Shown: one piece after another, positions 54,058-63,626 of the stretch
How positions within the stretch are numbered: position 1 is the stretch's first letter
Layout: every line of letters starts with the position of its first letter
Assembly: GCA_963722175.1 (NCBI GenBank)
Contig: CAVRKA010000006.1
Span: 186,001-250,000 of the forward strand
DNA length: 64,000 bases
Source of the DNA: WHSW01 sp963722175
GTDB taxonomy: Bacteria; Actinomycetota; Thermoleophilia; Solirubrobacterales; 70-9
Direction of reading: 5' to 3'
Position numbers and translations under genes: made by a program
The notes under the pieces: generated by a model
Told to the model about the DNA's origin: nothing
Database searches by the model: none
Seen by the model: the letters and a program-made list of their open reading frames with translations, nothing else

Positions 54058-55852
54058 CTAGGACGCGACGCGGGCGAGCTCGGCGATCGAGGTGACGCCG
54101 GCGCGGACCTTGGTCAGCCCGTCCTCACGCAGGGTCAGCATCCCAGCCTCGCGAGCGGCGGCGGTGATCTCGGCCTCGGGCGCGCCGGCGACCGTCAGGT
54201 CCTTGATCCGCTCGCTCATCTCCATCACCGAGAAGATCCCGATCCGGCCCCGATACCCGGTCTGGTTGCAGCGGGTGCAGCCGACCGGCTCGTAGGCCTC
54301 GAGGTCGGTGCCGACCCGGAAGCCGGCCTCCAGTAGCGCCTGCCTGCGAGATCAGCGTCCGTCCCTTGCAGTGCGTGCACAGCTTGCGGGCGAGCCGCTG
54401 GGCGACGACGCAGTCGAGCGCCGACGCGGTCAGGAAGCTCTCGATCCCCATCTTCGCCAGCCGGGTGATCGTGCCCGGCGCGTCGTTGGTGTGCAGGGTC
54501 GACAGCACCATGTGGCCGGTGAGCGCCGACTCGATCGCGATCCGCGCCGTCTCGGCGTCGCGGATCTCGCCGACCATGATGATGTCGGGGTCGGCGCGCA
54601 GGATCGAGCGCAGCCCGGCGGCGAAGGTCAGCCCGGCCTTCCGGTTGACGTTGATCTGGTTGATGCCCTCGATCCGGTACTCGACCGGGTCCTCGATCGT
54701 GATGATCTTCTTCTCGACCGCGTTCAGCTTCGCGAGCGCCGCGTAGAGCGAGGTCGACTTGCCCGAGCCGGTCGGCCCGGTGACGAGGACCGCGCCATGG
54801 GAGCGGGCGACCGACGGCCTCGAACGACTCGCGGCCCGTCCCGACCATGCCGAGGTCGTCGAGCGAGAGCAGCGCATGGTCCTTGTCGAGGATGCGGATC
54901 GTCGCGCCCTCGCCGCGCTGGGTCGGCAGGGTCGTGACCCGCAGGTCGACCTTGCGATCCTCGACGTTGACGGTGACGCGCCCGTCCTGCGGGACGCGCT
55001 TCTCGGCGATGTCGAGGTTGCTCATGATCTTCACCCGCGAGACGACGCCGGCGACCATCCGCTTCGGCACCCGCGCTGCCTCGTAGAGCACGCCGTCGAC
55101 GCGGAAGCGGACCCGCATCTCCTCCTCGCCCGGCTCGAAGTGGATGTCGGAGGCGCCCTCGATCGCCGCCTGGCCGAGGATCGAGTAGACGAGCTTGATG
55201 ACCGGGGCGTCGTCGGCCGACTCGCGCAGCTCGGTGACCTCGCCGAGCTCCTCCTCGGCCTCGTCCTCGTCGACGGCCTCGGTGACCGCGTGTCTCGAGC
55301 GAGTTGAGCCGCGTGATCAGCGCCTCGACGTCGTCGGCGCCGCGACCGCCATCCGGCAGTTGAGGCCGGTGATCATCTGGATGTCGTCGATCGCGAGCAC
55401 GTTCGCCGGATCGACCGTCGCGAGCGAGCAGCGTGTCCTTGTCGACGTAGCCGACCGGGACCGCCTGGTAGCGGCGCGCCGAGGAGACCGAGAGCAGGTT
55501 CGCCGCGCCCATGTCGACGTGGAAGGCGCTCAGGTCGATGTGGTCGAGGCCGTAGCGCTCGGCGGTCGCGCGCGCGAGCTGCTCGGAGTTGAGCAGCCGC
55601 TCCTCGAGCATCAGCTCGTCGGCGAGCCGGCCGGCGACCCGCGCGCGCTCGATCACCGCGTCGACCTGCTCACGCGTCGCGTAGCCGAGCTCGACGACGA
55701 CGTCGGTGAGGAACATCGACGAGTTCCCGAGCCCGTGCGGCGGGCGTCAGCCCGGGAGTCCCCTCCGGCTCGCCGGTGCTCGCGCTGCGGGCGGCCGTCG
55801 CCGCCGGGCCCGGGGAGGGTACGGGCCGCAGGTGTGTCGGTCGATCTTCCAT
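54058..55852 (-). CDS. pilB: Type IV pilus extension ATPase PilB (frameshifted)
   Basis: Reconstructed length is about 595 residues. The disordered N-terminus MEDRPTHLRPVPSPGPAATA is followed by an MshEN-type domain (FLTDVVVELGYATREQVDAV) and AILDVATVDPAN-like sequence in another frame. The ATPase core has QDGRVTVNVEDRKVDLRVTT, Walker A VTGPTGSGKSTSLYAAL, TIEDPVEYRIEGINQINVN, Walker B MVGEIRDAETARIAIESAL and GHMVLSTLHTNDAPGTI. A tetra-Cys zinc site is formed by CTHC and CTRC. The C-terminus reads REDGLTKVRAGVTSIAELAR-like. Indels occur near 55,740, 55,435, 55,365, 55,300, 54,815 and 54,350. PilB powers pilus growth. It follows aroE by 7 nt. Confidence 0.82.
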
Positions 55853-55859
55853 CTTGGGG

Positions 55860-56678
55860 TCATTCGCCGCGAGCCGCCCTTCTCATGGTCTCGATCGGGG
55901 GGTCGAGCCCGGTCCAGATCCGCAGCGAGGCCGCTCCTTGGTGGACGAGCACCTCGAGCCCGTCGATCACGCGTGCGCCCCGTTCCCGTGCACAGGATGC
56001 GAGCGCCGTCTCGTGCGACCCGTAGACGAGGTCCACCACGACTTGTTGTTCGTTGATCGCATCGGCATCGAACGGATGTGCCTTTAGGTCCTCGGACACG
56101 GGCGGGCGTTCGTTAGCCTGCGCGAGGCCGAGCGTGGTGGCGTTGAGGATCAGGTCGTAGTCGTCCGCGCGCGCTGCGCCCGCGACCCGCGCGACGCCGA
56201 GCTCGACGGCCAGGGCCTCGGCCGTCGACGCGGTCCGGTTGTGGAGGGCGACCTCGGCGCCCGCCTCCCGCAGCGCCCACACCGCCGCGCGCGCCGACCC
56301 GCCCGCGCCAACGACGAGCGCTCGCCGGCCGGCGAGCGGCTCACCGATCGCTGCGGTGATCCCGGTCGCATCCGTGTTCTCGGCCGCGACCGTGCCGCGC
56401 CCGAAGCTGAGCGTGTTGGCGGCGCCGATCGCGTGCGCCGCATCGGACGCCCGGTCGGCGATCGCGAGCGCCGCGAGCTTGTGCGGGACGGTGACGTTGA
56501 CGCCCGCGAAGCCGTCGCCGGGCAGCGAGGCGACGAGGGCCGCGAACCGTTCCGGCACGACCTCGATCGCCTCGTAGCTCCACCGGTCCGCGAGCCCGAG
56601 CTCGGCGAGCGCAGCGCTCTGCATCGCCGGCGAGCGCGAGTGCGAAACCGGGTAGCCGAGCACGGCGAGCCGCGGCAT
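55860..56678 (-). CDS. aroE: Shikimate dehydrogenase
   Basis: 272 residues. VLGYPVSHSRSPAMQSAAL binds shikimate, FAGVNVTVPHKLAALAI has the catalytic Lys, AANTLSFGRGTVAAENTDAT the catalytic Asp, and ALVVGAGGSARAAVWALREA the NADP-binding loop, with LHNRTAS after it. The enzyme reduces 3-dehydroshikimate to shikimate. Its ATG shares one base with the mltG stop. aroC, aroKB and aroQ lie beyond the pilus cluster on the same strand. Confidence 0.96.
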   Translation of the reverse strand: MPRLAVLGYPVSHSRSPAMQSAALAELGLADRWSYEAIEVVPERFAALVASLPGDGFAGVNVTVPHKLAALAIADRASDAAHAIGAANTLSFGRGTVAAENTDATGITAAIGEPLAGRRALVVGAGGSARAAVWALREAGAEVALHNRTASTAEALAVELGVARVAGAARADDYDLILNATTLGLAQANERPPVSEDLKAHPFDADAINEQQVVVDLVYGSHETALASCARERGARVIDGLEVLVHQGAASLRIWTGLDPPIETMRRAARGE

Positions 56679-57814
56679 CAGCACTCGGTCGGTGAGCCGC
56701 CCTGCTCCTGCAGCGCCTGTTGGTAGGCCTCCTCGGCCGCGAAGAACTCCTCCTCGGTCTCGACGAAGGTGTGCTCGTTGCACGTGCCGGGCTTGATCAC
56801 GAAGTAGAAGACGTCGGACTTCGCGGGCTTCGCGGCAGCCTCGATCGAGGCGAGGCCGGGATTGGAGATCGGGGTCGGCGGCAGCCCGGTGTGGATTCGG
56901 GTGTTGTACGGCTGGTCCTCCGCGAGCTCCGACTCGGTCAGCTGCTCGTCGTAGTTCTGCAGGTAGTAGCGGATCGTCGAGTCCATACCGAGCGGGTTGT
57001 TGGCGGCGAGCCGGTTGTAGACGACGGCGGCGGCGAGCTTGCGCTCCTCGGGCACCGCGATCTCCTTCTCGATGATCGAGGCGATGATCAGGACGTCGTA
57101 CGGCGTCAGGTTCTTCGACTTCGCGTAGGAGAGGTCGACGCCCTTGATGCGCTGCTCGAAGTCGGCGAGCTGGCGGTCGACCAGGTCGTGGACGGTCGCC
57201 TTCTTCGGCAGGTCGTTCCAGGTGTCGGGGAACAGGAAGCCCTCCAGGTTGGGGGCGCTCTTGGCGTCGTATTTGGCCAGCTCGAACCCGGACTTCTTCG
57301 GCGGCTTCTTCGTCGCGTCCATGTAGTCGCCCTTCAGGCCGGCGTCCTTGGCAACGGCTGCGATCTGACGGCGGTCGAGGCCCTCCGGGACGGTGATCTC
57401 GGTCGTCTTCACCGGCTTTGCCGCCTTCGCCGGCGCGTCGTCGTCGCCGCCGAGCCCGTCGATCGCCTTCATGACCCCGAAGACGAGCAGCCCGAGGACG
57501 ACGAGGAAGATGATCACGCCGACGATCCGCTTGATCATCAGGTGCCGCGGCGGCTGCGGTCCATGCGTCATCCGCCGCGGCGGGATCGGTGTCTCCTCCA
57601 CAGGCGCTCCCCGGAAATTCGAATTTCCGGGGACGGGCTCCTCCCCATCCCCGGTGCCTGGCGGTGCCGGTGCCGGTCCGCCCGCCTGCACCTTCGCCGC
57701 CAGCGATTCCTGCTGAGCGCGGCGGCGCGCCTCGCGCTCCGCGCGCCGACGCTCACGCTCGGCGGCCTCGGGGTCGTCGGCGAACGGGTCCTGCCAGTCG
57801 AACTCGTCGTTCAT
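56678..57814 (-). CDS. mltG: Endolytic murein transglycosylase MltG
   Basis: 378 residues. A long charged cytoplasmic N-terminus (about 1-93) is followed by one membrane helix, IVGVIIFLVVLGLLVFGVM. The YceG domain has GLKGDYMDATKK, APNLEGFLFPDTWNDLPKKA, VLIIASIIEKEIAVPEERK with the catalytic Glu, NNPLGMDSTIRYYL and PYNTRIHTGLPPTPISNPGL. MltG cuts nascent peptidoglycan and may set strand length. A 24-bp perfect palindrome lies in the N-terminal region (encoding PGNSNFRG) and looks like an in-frame insertion. The start overlaps ruvX (ATGA). Confidence 0.96.
   Translation of the reverse strand: MNDEFDWQDPFADDPEAAERERRRAEREARRRAQQESLAAKVQAGGPAPAPPGTGDGEEPVPGNSNFRGAPVEETPIPPRRMTHGPQPPRHLMIKRIVGVIIFLVVLGLLVFGVMKAIDGLGGDDDAPAKAAKPVKTTEITVPEGLDRRQIAAVAKDAGLKGDYMDATKKPPKKSGFELAKYDAKSAPNLEGFLFPDTWNDLPKKATVHDLVDRQLADFEQRIKGVDLSYAKSKNLTPYDVLIIASIIEKEIAVPEERKLAAAVVYNRLAANNPLGMDSTIRYYLQNYDEQLTESELAEDQPYNTRIHTGLPPTPISNPGLASIEAAAKPAKSDVFYFVIKPGTCNEHTFVETEEEFFAAEEAYQQALQEQGGSPTEC
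57609..57632. repeat. 24-bp perfect palindrome inside mltG
   Basis: CCCCGGAAATTC followed directly by GAATTTCCGGGG is a perfect inverted repeat with no spacer. Its AT-rich core stands out against the GC-rich gene. It encodes PGNSNFRG in the disordered cytoplasmic tail and keeps the frame open. Confidence 0.75.
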
Positions 57815-58203
57815 CCCGAGCGTCCGCGGCTGGACAGGTAGGACTCGAGCAGGTGCGCGGCGGCCAGCGAGTCGGCCGGGGCTTCGGCGCCGGCGCGAGC
57901 GCTCTGCGCCGCCATCCGCGTGGTCAGCCGTTCGTCGTAGGTCTCGACCGGGATCTCGCCGAGCTCGGCTGCGAGCGCCTCCGCGAACCCGCGCGCCGAC
58001 GCCGCCTGCTCGCGCTCGGCGCCGTCGAGCGAGACCGGGAGGCCGACGATGACCAGCTCGGCGCCCTCCTCCCTCGCCACCCGCGCGGCTTCGGTCGGAT
58101 CCGGCGGGCTGATCACGCCCAGCGGCCGCACGATCGTCCCGCTCGGGTCGCAGACCGCGGTCCCCGCGCGCACGTCGCCGTGATCGATCGCCAACACCCG
58201 CAT
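57811..58203 (-). CDS. ruvX: Holliday junction resolvase-like protein RuvX/YqgF
   Basis: 130 residues from an ATG at 58203; a TTG at 58215 would add four. VLAIDHGDVRAGTAVCD is the RNase H-fold first strand with catalytic Asp, ELVIVGLPVSLDGAEREQA the second block and VETYDERLTTRMAAQSA the DERLTT motif. A C-terminal Asp is in APADSLAAAHLLESYL. The family has been linked to pre-16S rRNA 5' maturation and to Holliday junction cleavage. It sits between alaS and mltG, as in most actinobacteria. Confidence 0.94.
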   Translation of the reverse strand: MRVLAIDHGDVRAGTAVCDPSGTIVRPLGVISPPDPTEAARVAREEGAELVIVGLPVSLDGAEREQAASARGFAEALAAELGEIPVETYDERLTTRMAAQSARAGAEAPADSLAAAHLLESYLSSRGRSG

Positions 58204-58227
58204 GCCGGTGCGCAACCCTAGAGGGGC

Positions 58228-60843
58228 CTAGGCGCTCAGGGAGCGGCGGATCGCCTCGGCCGCCGCCCGCAGCGCATCGTCGAGCCCGTCGGGGTTGCGG
58301 CCGCCGGCCTGGGCCGCGTCGTCGCGTCCCCCGCCACCGCCGCCGATCAGCCCGGCGACCTCCTTGATCACCCCGGAGGCGGAGAGCCCACGGTCGACCG
58401 CGCCCTTGGTGAAGCTTGCAACCAGCGCGACCTTGCCGTCCTGGCGGCCGCCGAGCACCACCGCCGCCTCGCCGTGGCGCTGCTTGACGCGGTCGGCGAG
58501 GTCGAGCAGCGCCCGCTGGTCGGCCTCCTGCGACTCGACCGCGATCACCCGCACGCCGGCGACGTCCTCGCCCTCGGCGCCGAGCCGCTCCGCCTCCGCC
58601 CCGGCCTCCGCGCGCCCCGACTCGGCCAGCTTCGCCTCGAGCTCGGCGATCCGCTCCGCCGCCCGCTCGGCGGCGGCGACCGGGTCGCGAGAGGAGCCGA
58701 GCAGGGTCCCGGCGCGAGCGAGGTCGTCGCTGCGCCGCCGGTAGTAGTCGATCGCCTCGGGGCCGCTGAGCGCCTCGATCCGGCGCACGTTGGCGGCGCT
58801 CGAGCCCTCAGAGACGAGCGCGACGATGCCGATCTCGGCGGTGTTGGCGACGTGCGTGCCACCGCAGAGCTCGCGCGAGACCTCGTCGACCTCGACCATC
58901 CGCACCCAGTCGCCGTACTTCTCGCCGAACAGCGCCATCGCCCCGAGCGCCTCGGCCTCGGCGCGCTCCATCTCCAGCGCCCGCACGGCGCGACTCGCCT
59001 TCACCCACTCGTTGACGCGGTCCTCGATCGCTCGCACCTCGTCGGCGCCGAGCGGCGCGCCGTGGGTGAAGTCGAAGCGCAGCTTGTCGGGCCGCACCGC
59101 CGAACCCGCCTGGCGGACGTGGGTGCCGAGCCGCTCGCGCAGCGCCGCGTGCAGGAGGTGCGTCGCGGTGTGGTTTCGCATCGTCGCGTGGCGAAGGTGG
59201 TGGTCGACGGCGGCGGTCACCTGCGCACCGCTCTCCAGACCGGTCCCGGCCACCCGCAGGGCCTGGTCGTCGCCGACGCGGTAGACGTCCTCGACCCGGG
59301 CGTCCCCCCCGCTCCACGCGAGCACGCCCGAGTCGGCGACCTGGCCGCCGCCCTCGGCGTAGAAGGGGCTCTCCTCGAGCTTGACGAGCAGCGCGCCGTC
59401 GTCGCCGAGCGGACGCGCCGCGGCGACAGCGGTCTCGGCCTCGAGCTCCCGGTAGCCGACGAAGCTCGTCGGCGGCGCCGTGGCGGTGAACTCAATCACC
59501 GCCTGATGGCGGTCGGGAGCGGCGATCGACGCACCGCTGCGAGCGCGGGTCCGCTGCTCCTCCATCAGCGCCTCGAAGCCCTCGTCGTCGACCGCAAGGC
59601 CCTCCTCGGCGAGCAGTTCCTTGGTCAGGTCGTACGGGAAGCCGTAGGTGTCGTGGAGCTGGAAGGCGTCCTCGGCGTCGATCCAGGAGGTGCTCGCTTC
59701 CTTGGCCTCGGCGACCAGCTTCGCGAGCAGCTCGGTGCCGCGGTCGAGCGTGCGGCCGAAGCTCTCCTCCTCGTCGCCGATCCAGCGCATGATCGAGTCG
59801 CGCTCGGCCTCCAGGTGCGGATAGGCGCCGCCCATCAACTCGATCACGGTCTCCGCGAAGCGGCCCAGGTACGGCGGCTCGATCCCGATCACCCGGCCCT
59901 GCTGGATCGCTCGCCGCATGATCCGGCGCAGGACGTAGCCGCGCTCCTCGTTCGACGGCACGACCCCGTCGGCGATCAGGTTGACGGCGCCGCGTGAGTG
60001 GTCGGCGATGATCCGCATCGCGCGCGTCACCTTCGGGTCGCCGGCGTACCGCTTCCCTGAGAGCTCCTCGGCGAGCGAGATCAGCGGTACGAACCCGTCG
60101 GTCTCGAAGATCGAGTCCACGCCCTGGAGGATCATCGCCATCCGCTCCAGGCCCATGCCCGTGTCGATGTTCCGCGCCGGCAGGTCGGTGAGCGACCCGT
60201 CCTCGTGCAGCTCGTAGGTCATGAAGACGTGGTTCCAGTACTCGAGGTACCGATCGGTGTCATCCCCGGGGCGCTCATCGTCGGAGCCGTACTCCGGGCC
60301 GCGGTCGATGTACATCTCCGAGCACGGCCCACACGGGCCGGTTGGCCCCGCCTGCCAGAAGTTCTCCTTGGTCGGCAGCAGCACGATCCGCTCCTCCGGG
60401 ACCCCGATCGCCTTCCAGAGCTCGATCGCCTCGGTGTCGGGGCCGAGCCCGAGCTCGTCGTCACCCTCGAACACGGTCGCCCAGATCCGCTCGGGATCGA
60501 AGCCGAAGCCCTCGAGCGAGAGCTCCCAGCCCCAGGCGATCGACTCCTCCTTGAAGTAGTCGCCGAAGCTCCAGTTCCCGAGCATCTCGAAGAAGGTCAG
60601 GTGGCGGCGGGTCTTGCCGACCTCCTCGATGTCCGGGGTGCGGAAGCACCGCTGGACGTCGCAAATGCGGGGCGCCGGCGGCTTCTCGCCGCGAAAGTAG
60701 GGCTTGAACGGCTGCATCCCCGCAACTGTGAGCAGGGTCGAGGTGTCTTCAGCGGCAGGGACCAACGAGGATGAGGGCACGCGCAGGTGCCCGCGCTCCT
60801 CGAAGAAGGAGAGGTATGTCTCGCGGATCTCGTCCGATCGCAT
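58228..60843 (-). CDS. alaS: Alanyl-tRNA synthetase
   Basis: 871 residues, uninterrupted. MRSDEIRETYLSFFEERGHL begins the class II catalytic domain, with LLTVAGMQPFKPYFRGEK, CFRTPDIEEVGKTRRHLTFF and MLGNWSFGDYFKEE. The editing domain has RNHTATHLLHAALRE and LCGGTHVANTAEIG with the zinc ligands. The C-terminal DHHA1-like domain contains IGGGGGGRDDAAQAGG. The enzyme charges tRNA-Ala and clears mischarged Ser/Gly. It starts the alaS-ruvX-mltG-aroE run. The divergent hydrolase gene overlaps its first 28 bases. Confidence 0.98.
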   Translation of the reverse strand: MRSDEIRETYLSFFEERGHLRVPSSSLVPAAEDTSTLLTVAGMQPFKPYFRGEKPPAPRICDVQRCFRTPDIEEVGKTRRHLTFFEMLGNWSFGDYFKEESIAWGWELSLEGFGFDPERIWATVFEGDDELGLGPDTEAIELWKAIGVPEERIVLLPTKENFWQAGPTGPCGPCSEMYIDRGPEYGSDDERPGDDTDRYLEYWNHVFMTYELHEDGSLTDLPARNIDTGMGLERMAMILQGVDSIFETDGFVPLISLAEELSGKRYAGDPKVTRAMRIIADHSRGAVNLIADGVVPSNEERGYVLRRIMRRAIQQGRVIGIEPPYLGRFAETVIELMGGAYPHLEAERDSIMRWIGDEEESFGRTLDRGTELLAKLVAEAKEASTSWIDAEDAFQLHDTYGFPYDLTKELLAEEGLAVDDEGFEALMEEQRTRARSGASIAAPDRHQAVIEFTATAPPTSFVGYRELEAETAVAAARPLGDDGALLVKLEESPFYAEGGGQVADSGVLAWSGGDARVEDVYRVGDDQALRVAGTGLESGAQVTAAVDHHLRHATMRNHTATHLLHAALRERLGTHVRQAGSAVRPDKLRFDFTHGAPLGADEVRAIEDRVNEWVKASRAVRALEMERAEAEALGAMALFGEKYGDWVRMVEVDEVSRELCGGTHVANTAEIGIVALVSEGSSAANVRRIEALSGPEAIDYYRRRSDDLARAGTLLGSSRDPVAAAERAAERIAELEAKLAESGRAEAGAEAERLGAEGEDVAGVRVIAVESQEADQRALLDLADRVKQRHGEAAVVLGGRQDGKVALVASFTKGAVDRGLSASGVIKEVAGLIGGGGGGRDDAAQAGGRNPDGLDDALRAAAEAIRRSLSA

Positions 60844-62114
60844 CGCCCCGCCAGTCTAGGTGGGCGTTCCCCTGCTTGATCGTGGTCGCCGCCGCCCTCG
60901 CAACACCCGGAGCCGCGTCGGCCGCCGGCCCCTGCGACGGTCAGCCGCACTATGGCTGGATGGGCGACTCGGTCTCGACGACGGTGTCGATCCCCTCGCT
61001 CACCCAGCCGAACGGCAACGCTGCCTACGAGGGGACGATCCTCAAGCCCGCCGACGACACGGCGTTCCCCGGGCCGCGCCCCGTGGTCCTCCTCCAGCAC
61101 GGCCTCGGCGGCAACCAGTGCGCGCAGTTCTGGAGCGCCCGTGACCTCGCCGGGCACGGTTACATCGCGATCGTCTGGACGGCGCCGCACGGGGCCAACC
61201 AGGTGGAGGCGTTCTTCAACGCGGTCGATGCGATGCGCTCGGCGATCGCGTTCGTCCGCGGATCGCAGAACCCGTACCTCCCCAACACCGACGGCTCGCG
61301 AATCGCGCTCGCCGGCCACTCGCTCGGGTCGATCGTCGCCGGCTACGTGCAGCAGGACGCCGACCCGGGCGTCCGGGCCCTGATCGCGCTGGACACACTG
61401 CGTCGCTGGGTCAACGGCGATCCCGGCGGCGCCGTGTTCGAGTGCGCCGCGGGGCAGCAGCTCGAGATCACGCCACGGGTGCCGGCGCTGGGCTTCGCCA
61501 AGGACGCGCCGTGTGATGCGAAGCCTGACTATGCACCCGTCGACCTGAAGCTGCCCGGATTCGACTGGTGGCGCGAGCACGAGCTCCCGGCCGTCGAGCT
61601 GGTGATGGCCGGCTACAGCCACCTCGACTTCGCGACCCCGGGCAGTGAGCAGAAGCACCGCGACCTGGCCGGATTCATGGAGGCGTGGCTGGCGACGTGG
61701 CTGCTGGGGGACGCCGGCGCGACGGACGCCTGTTCGCCCGCAGCGTGGATGAGCTGCTCAGCACCCGGTTCCTGTCGGGGGCGTATCCTGCCGGGGCGGG
61801 TGGAGAGCCGGGACTTCCGGGCGTTCCTGGCGGACGACGTCCGCCCAAGACCAGGAAGAAGGACGGACCGGGCAACGAGGTGGGTAGGGACCGGGCGCGG
61901 CGTGGGATTCGGTTCCGGTTCCGCGCCGACGATGCCGCGGCGAGCTTCGAATGCCGCCTCGACACGGGCAAATGGAAGGGGTGTCGAGTCGGGCGTGCGG
62001 GTGAAGACGGGCCGCGGCCGCCACCGCTTCCGCGTCCGCGCCACCGACCCCCGCGGCAACGTGGAGCGGACTCCCGCGGTCGAGTGGCGCTTCACGGTGA
62101 ACGTCCCTCGGTAG
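60816..62114 (+). CDS. Secreted alpha/beta hydrolase with C-terminal Ig-like domain (two frameshifts)
   Basis: The ATG at 60816 has a strong AGGAGAGGT site upstream and overlaps the divergent alaS start. A signal peptide (AFPCLIVVAAALATPGAASA) is followed by the hydrolase: VVLLQHGLGGNQCAQFWSAR (oxyanion region), IALAGHSLGSIVAGYVQQDA (nucleophile Ser in GHSLG) and AGYSHLDFATPGSEQKHRDL (catalytic His). After a break at about 61,720 the chain continues LFARSVDELLSTRFLSGAYP, and after another at about 61,985 ends with SFECRLDTGKWKGC and HRFRVRATDPRGN, the same domain as in the giant repeat protein. The substrate, probably an ester, is unknown. Confidence 0.78.
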   Translation: MSRGSRPIASPRQSRWAFPCLIVVAAALATPGAASAAGPCDGQPHYGWMGDSVSTTVSIPSLTQPNGNAAYEGTILKPADDTAFPGPRPVVLLQHGLGGNQCAQFWSARDLAGHGYIAIVWTAPHGANQVEAFFNAVDAMRSAIAFVRGSQNPYLPNTDGSRIALAGHSLGSIVAGYVQQDADPGVRALIALDTLRRWVNGDPGGAVFECAAGQQLEITPRVPALGFAKDAPCDAKPDYAPVDLKLPGFDWWREHELPAVELVMAGYSHLDFATPGSEQKHRDLAGFMEAWLATWLLGDAGATDACSPAAWMSCSAPGSCRGRILPGRVESRDFRAFLADDVRPRPGRRTDRATRWVGTGRGVGFGSGSAPTMPRRASNAASTRANGRGVESGVRVKTGRGRHRFRVRATDPRGNVERTPAVEWRFTVNVPR

Positions 62115-62148
62115 CCCCTGTGGGGCACATTGAGGGACGCTCGGCGCG

Positions 62149-63595
62149 TCAGGCGATGGTGGCGCGGCCGACGACGACGTCGCCGCTCAGCAGGCAGGCG
62201 GTCTGGCCGGGGGCGACCCCGTAGGCGGGCTCGCCGAGCTCGAGCTCGAGCTCCGCGTGGTCGCCGGCCTCGACCGGCGGCAGCTCGCAGGCGAGCGGGC
62301 GGGAGTGGTAGCGCAGCAGCACCCGGTCGACGCGCCCGCCGGGCCGGTGCAGGGTCGCCTCGCGGACCGCGACCCGGGTGGTCGCGAGCTCGTCGCGGCT
62401 GCCGGCGACGACCGTGTTCGTGCCGGCGTCGGTGGCGAGGACGTAGAGGGGTTCGCGCGAGCCGACCCCGAGGCCGCGGCGCTGGCCGACCGTGAACTCG
62501 TGGTGGCCGCGGTGGCTGCCGAGGCGGCGGCCGGCGGCGTCGACGATCTCCCCGGGTCGCTCGTCGAGGCCGCCGTGGCGGCGGAGGAAGGCGCGCTTGC
62601 CCTCGCCGGCGAGGAAACACAGGTCCTGGCTCTCGGCCTTCGAGGCGACCGCGAGCCCGGCCGCGGCGGCGATCCGGCGCACCGCGGGCTTCGTCAGCTC
62701 GCCGAGCGGGAAGCGCAACCGCGCCAGCGACGCGGGCGCGAGCCCGGAGAGCATGTAGGTCTGGTCCTTTGCGCGGGTCGGCGGCCGCGGTCAGCAGCGG
62801 CCCCTCCCCGTCGTCGGCGAGGCGCGCGTAGTGGCCGGTGGCGAGGCTCTGCGCGCCGACCCGGTCGGCGAGCGCGACCATCGCGTCGATCCGCAGCTCG
62901 CCGTTGCAGACCACGCACGGGTTCGGGGTGCGCCCGGCGCGGTAGCCGTCGACGAACCGGCCGACCACGGCGGCCCGGAACTGCGGCTCGAGGTCGAGCG
63001 TCAGGTGCGGGATCCGGAGCGAATGGGCGAGCTGGCGGGCGCCAACGACCGCCAGCGGCGAGCAGCAGCTCTTCGCCGCGTCGGTGCGGCGATCGGACCA
63101 CAGCTTCAGGGTCACGGCGACCACCTCCGCCCCGCGCTCGCGCTCGCGCAGCGCCGCCACCGCGGAGTCGACGCCCCCGCTGACCGCGACCAGGACGCGC
63201 TCGCCGCGCGCCGGCGGGGGGGCGAGCTCGACCGCCGAACCCGCCGCCTCGCCGAGCGCCCGATGCAGGGCATCGGCGGCGAGCTCGACCGCGTGGCGCC
63301 CCTGCGAGCCGATCCCGCCGAGCGCCCCGGCGACGGCATCCGGGCCGATCAGCGCGGCGTCGAGCACCCCCGCCCCGTCGACGAGCTCGGCGACCGCCGC
63401 GGCCGCGGCGCGTGCCGCGGCACAGCCCTCGGCGTCGACGGTCACCGCGTTCACCGACCCGCGCTCGATCGCGATCGAGACCCGGATCAGGTCGCCACAG
63501 GGGGCGCCGCCGGCGGCCCCGTCGAAGCCGCCGGCAAGCGGCTCGCCGCGGTGGCGCGCATCGTTCAGGTAAGCGTCGAACGCCTCTCGATCCAT
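62149..63595 (-). CDS. mnmA: IscU-like domain fused to tRNA 2-thiouridylase MnmA (one frameshift)
   Basis: Residues about 1-125 resemble the IscU/NifU scaffold: APCGDLIRVSIAIERG (Cys33, Asp35) and VDAEGCAAARAAAAAVAELV (Cys58), but the third ligand is missing (GRHAVELAADALHRAL). The MnmA part has the PP-loop VLVAVSGGVDSAVAALRE, GRTPNPCVVCNGELR with the catalytic Cys, ATGHYARL, and after the break SKAESQDLCFLAGEGKRAFL with the second Cys and HEFTVGQRRGLGVGSREPLY. The frame breaks at about 62,775, one extra base before AKDQTYML. MnmA thiolates U34 of Lys, Glu and Gln tRNAs. Confidence 0.88.
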
Positions 63596-63626
63596 GCGGA
63601 CCGAGGGTAACGGCCGCGCGGGTCCC

